The notes under the pieces are model-generated. The model saw only the letters and a list, made by a program, of their open reading frames with translations. It was not told the origin of the DNA and made no database searches. Positions 39,803 to 41,703 of a stretch of 41,703 nt of DNA are shown here, piece after piece; position 1 is the stretch's first letter; every line of letters starts with the position of its first letter. The translations under genes were made by a program, and so were the position numbers. The stretch comes from CAYPTB01 sp964413535. Its GTDB lineage: Bacteria; Planctomycetota; UBA1135; GCA-002686595. The stretch spans positions 1-41,703 of the forward strand of contig CAYPTB010000056.1 of the NCBI GenBank assembly GCA_964413535.1. Reading direction: 5' to 3'.

Positions 39803-41703
39803 CTACGGGCTCTGCACGCTCGGGCCGAGCTCTAGCACCTTGCGCGCGCAGACGAGCGTCTTCGCGCTCGCGCTCGCGGAGGTCGCCGAATCGGCGCAGT
39901 TCACGGCGCCCACGCGGTAGACGAAGGTGGTGAAGCACGGGAGTGCGCCGTCGTGGTACGCGGTCGTGCCGGCGGGAAGCGTCGCGATCGGCTGGAAGAC
40001 GGAGTCGGCGCCCGGATCCCTGCGTTCGACCACGAACTCGTCCTCGTCGGTGCTCGCGTCGAGCCAGGTGAGCACGATCTCGTGCTTGCCGGCCGCGAGC
40101 GCGACGAGGCCCGTGGGCGCGGCGGGAGCGCCGGCGGTGCAGGGAACGCTCGCGGGGTCCGCGGGATCGGAGCCGGCGTCGGTCTCGTCCGCGTCGAAGA
40201 AGCCGTCGAGGTCTCGGTCGACGCCGATGCGCGTCTCGCTGCCCTCAGGGACCACGGTGAAGGTGATCTCGTTCGTGGCTCCCGCGCCCGCCTGCAGCGC
40301 GGCGAGCGTGTGCGTCTCCGCGGCGCGATCGGACTGGAAGACGCCGCCGCCGAGGTAGGTCCAGCCGCGCGGCTCGCCCGCGCGGCGGCCCTTCACGACC
40401 AGGCCGACCTTGCTCGCGTTGGCGAACGTGATCATCGAGTTCACGAGAGTGACGTCCGCGGCGGGCGGACTCGAGCTCGCGAACGTCTTCTGGCGACCCA
40501 CGGCCGCGTGCGCGTCGCGGCTCGTCGGCCCCGGCGGCACGAGCAGGTTCGTCGTCGACCCGGTGGGCAGCTCGGAGCCCGCGAAGGCGAGCATGAAGGC
40601 CACGAGGTCGGCAACGTCCTGGTCGCTCTGCACCGAGAAGACCGGCTCGCTGATGAAGCGCGCGAGCGAGTCGACGCTGCCGTCGTGCAGGAAGCCGAAG
40701 CCCGCGCGGTTGTTGGTCTGGGTCGTCTCGAAGCCGACCTTGTCGTACCCGTTGCGCAGCTGTGGGATCTTCATCGACACGTTCGTCGACCCGTCGACCG
40801 AGACGAGCGCGTGGTGGCGTTCTCCGTTCGGGCCTGCCGCGATCGGTACGTACGGACCAAACGTCCCCGAGAGCTCGTGGTTCGTGCCGATTCCCGTAGG
40901 CAGCGTGTGGCACGTGACACATGCCACGACGTCGAGCTGGTTCGGCGGCCGGTAGAGCACGAGCCCGCGCTGCGCGTTGCCGGCCGGTAGCGGCTGCCCG
41001 GCCGGTGCGAAGCGCCCGGTCGTGAAGTGACCGGCGAGCGGAAGGCTCGTGGGCAGCGTATTGTTGAAGTTGCGGAAGGGATTCGGCGGGAAGTGCACGG
41101 TGGCGAGGAAATCCTCGTACTCCTGCATCTCGCTTGCATTGAGCGTCGCGTCGTCGCCCTGGAGGCCGATGAACGCGCCCGCGAACTCCTCTAGCCCGTC
41201 GCGGTCGCCGCGCCAGTGATGGGGCTCCTTGCCGATGATGTCCTGCAGCGTCTGCGTGGTCATCGGGCCCTTCATGGGGTGCCAGTCCTCGAACGAGCCG
41301 GCGAGCGGCCCGAGGTTCGCGCCGAGGTTCTGGCCCTGGACGGACTTCATGTCGCCCCCCGGATCGCCGAGATCCCATGCGAGGCGGTCCATGCGCGCGT
41401 CGACGTGGCAGCTCGCGCACGCGATCTGGCCGAGCCCGCTGTTCTCGTGCGTGCCGTACAGGTGCACGCGGCCGGTCTTGACCGCAGTCGGCGTCGGATC
41501 GAAGTAGGCGATGCGCGCCAGCTCGAGTTCCGTCGCAGCGTCGATCACCGACAGCGAGCCCGCGAAACGGTTCTGCACGTACACGCGCCCTCGTGCGGCA
41601 TCGAAGGCGACGCCGGTGGGGCCCTCGCCCACCTCGATCGTGTCCGCGAGCCCCGCGCGCGCGCCGAAGGCGTCGATCACGACCACGTTGTTCGAGCCCA
41701 TGC
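39803..41703 (-). CDS. Multidomain c-type cytochrome (5' end beyond window)
   Basis: 633 codons are visible; the protein starts left of the minus-strand view, past base 41703, so the N-terminus is missing. The visible N-terminal part reads VVVIDAFGARAGLADTIEV and GVAFDAARGRVYVQNRFAGS, a YncE-type beta-propeller blade. Then come two haem-c sites, CASCH (41405-41419) and CVTCH (40907-40921), spaced like a di-haem cytochrome. Next is a beta domain, then calcium-like DRDLDGFFDADETDAGSDP. A fibronectin type III-like domain with PTGLVALAAGKHEIVLTWLD follows near the end. Likely periplasmic or surface, with a redox role unknown. A hairpin-like GC-rich stretch surrounds the stop at 39803-39805. Confidence 0.85.
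   Translation of the reverse strand, partial: MGSNNVVVIDAFGARAGLADTIEVGEGPTGVAFDAARGRVYVQNRFAGSLSVIDAATELELARIAYFDPTPTAVKTGRVHLYGTHENSGLGQIACASCHVDARMDRLAWDLGDPGGDMKSVQGQNLGANLGPLAGSFEDWHPMKGPMTTQTLQDIIGKEPHHWRGDRDGLEEFAGAFIGLQGDDATLNASEMQEYEDFLATVHFPPNPFRNFNNTLPTSLPLAGHFTTGRFAPAGQPLPAGNAQRGLVLYRPPNQLDVVACVTCHTLPTGIGTNHELSGTFGPYVPIAAGPNGERHHALVSVDGSTNVSMKIPQLRNGYDKVGFETTQTNNRAGFGFLHDGSVDSLARFISEPVFSVQSDQDVADLVAFMLAFAGSELPTGSTTNLLVPPGPTSRDAHAAVGRQKTFASSSPPAADVTLVNSMITFANASKVGLVVKGRRAGEPRGWTYLGGGVFQSDRAAETHTLAALQAGAGATNEITFTVVPEGSETRIGVDRDLDGFFDADETDAGSDPADPASVPCTAGAPAAPTGLVALAAGKHEIVLTWLDASTDEDEFVVERRDPGADSVFQPIATLPAGTTAYHDGALPCFTTFVYRVGAVNCADSATSASASAKTLVCARKVLELGPSVQSP

Noticed and set aside
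39582..39938. N-terminal extension of the methyltransferase to 39938
   Set aside because: The extension has no methyltransferase motif, runs into the cytochrome gene, and AAGGAG marks ATG 39579-39581 as the start.
1..41703. tRNA or rRNA genes
   Set aside because: No cloverleaf-like stretch with a conserved TTCGA arm and anticodon loop and no rRNA-like conserved block was noticed on either strand; a dedicated scan was not possible.

Overview
The window is a GC-rich bacterial chromosome segment, most likely from a member of the Planctomycetota. I infer this from the gene content rather than from any marker gene. There are large secreted FG-GAP repeat proteins, secreted proteins with planctomycete-style C-terminal beta domains, a sulfatase-fold lipoprotein-like protein, a ThuA-domain secreted protein, a family S46 peptidase, a c-type cytochrome with a fibronectin-like tail, and many secreted proteins of unknown function. 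I saw no rRNA, tRNA or CRISPR array.

Layout. Bases 1-2117 look like part of an integron cassette array. Small unrelated genes all point right, three recognisable attC sites stand between them (138-207, 863-939, 1539-1637), GC is lower by eye, and two of the cassette genes (DUF2019-like and DUF4279-like) carry frameshifts. No integrase is in view. From 2154 to about 33300 the genes look like ordinary chromosomal housekeeping and envelope genes: a DUF1801 protein with a histone-H1-like tail, an acyl-CoA synthetase overlapping a secreted serine hydrolase, two tandem paralogous FG-GAP proteins, an S46 peptidase, a thioredoxin/MsrA-like redox protein, a DUF1579 protein, a peroxiredoxin, a DUF819 membrane protein, an Rrf2 regulator overlapping an SLC13-type transporter, a secreted two-repeat protein, a DUF2254-MscS pair, a ThuA protein, a secreted beta-propeller-like protein, a CPBP protease, an endonuclease III relative with altered catalytic residues, a methyltransferase and a sulfatase-fold protein. 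From 33300 to 39600 the content is more mobile: a broken YgjP-like peptidase, a B12-type radical SAM enzyme, a truncated dinD-like gene, a JAMM peptidase next to a rhodanese-E1 fusion, and a lower-GC restriction-modification pair. The right end is a partial c-type cytochrome gene on the minus strand.

The most unusual signal is a family of four long, nearly perfect palindromes of about 103-114 bp with related arms (2716-2829, 16788-16892, 17447-17549, 36091-36203). One lies inside the DUF819 reading frame, which stays open through it, so the protein carries about 35 extra residues. Two others contain a gene's stop codon and the fourth begins one base after a stop codon. The bases just outside the shared core differ from copy to copy but are self-complementary in each. 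This resembles the protein-inserting palindromic elements known from Rickettsia and the REP/BIME families, and may be an undescribed element of this lineage.

Functionally the clearest groupings are: acyl-CoA synthetase plus serine hydrolase (overlapping starts and stops); Rrf2 iron-sulfur regulator plus transporter, plausibly for sulfate or another anion; DUF2254 plus BON-MscS channel in the inner membrane; JAMM peptidase plus rhodanese-E1 in sulfur-carrier chemistry; and methyltransferase plus restriction enzyme.
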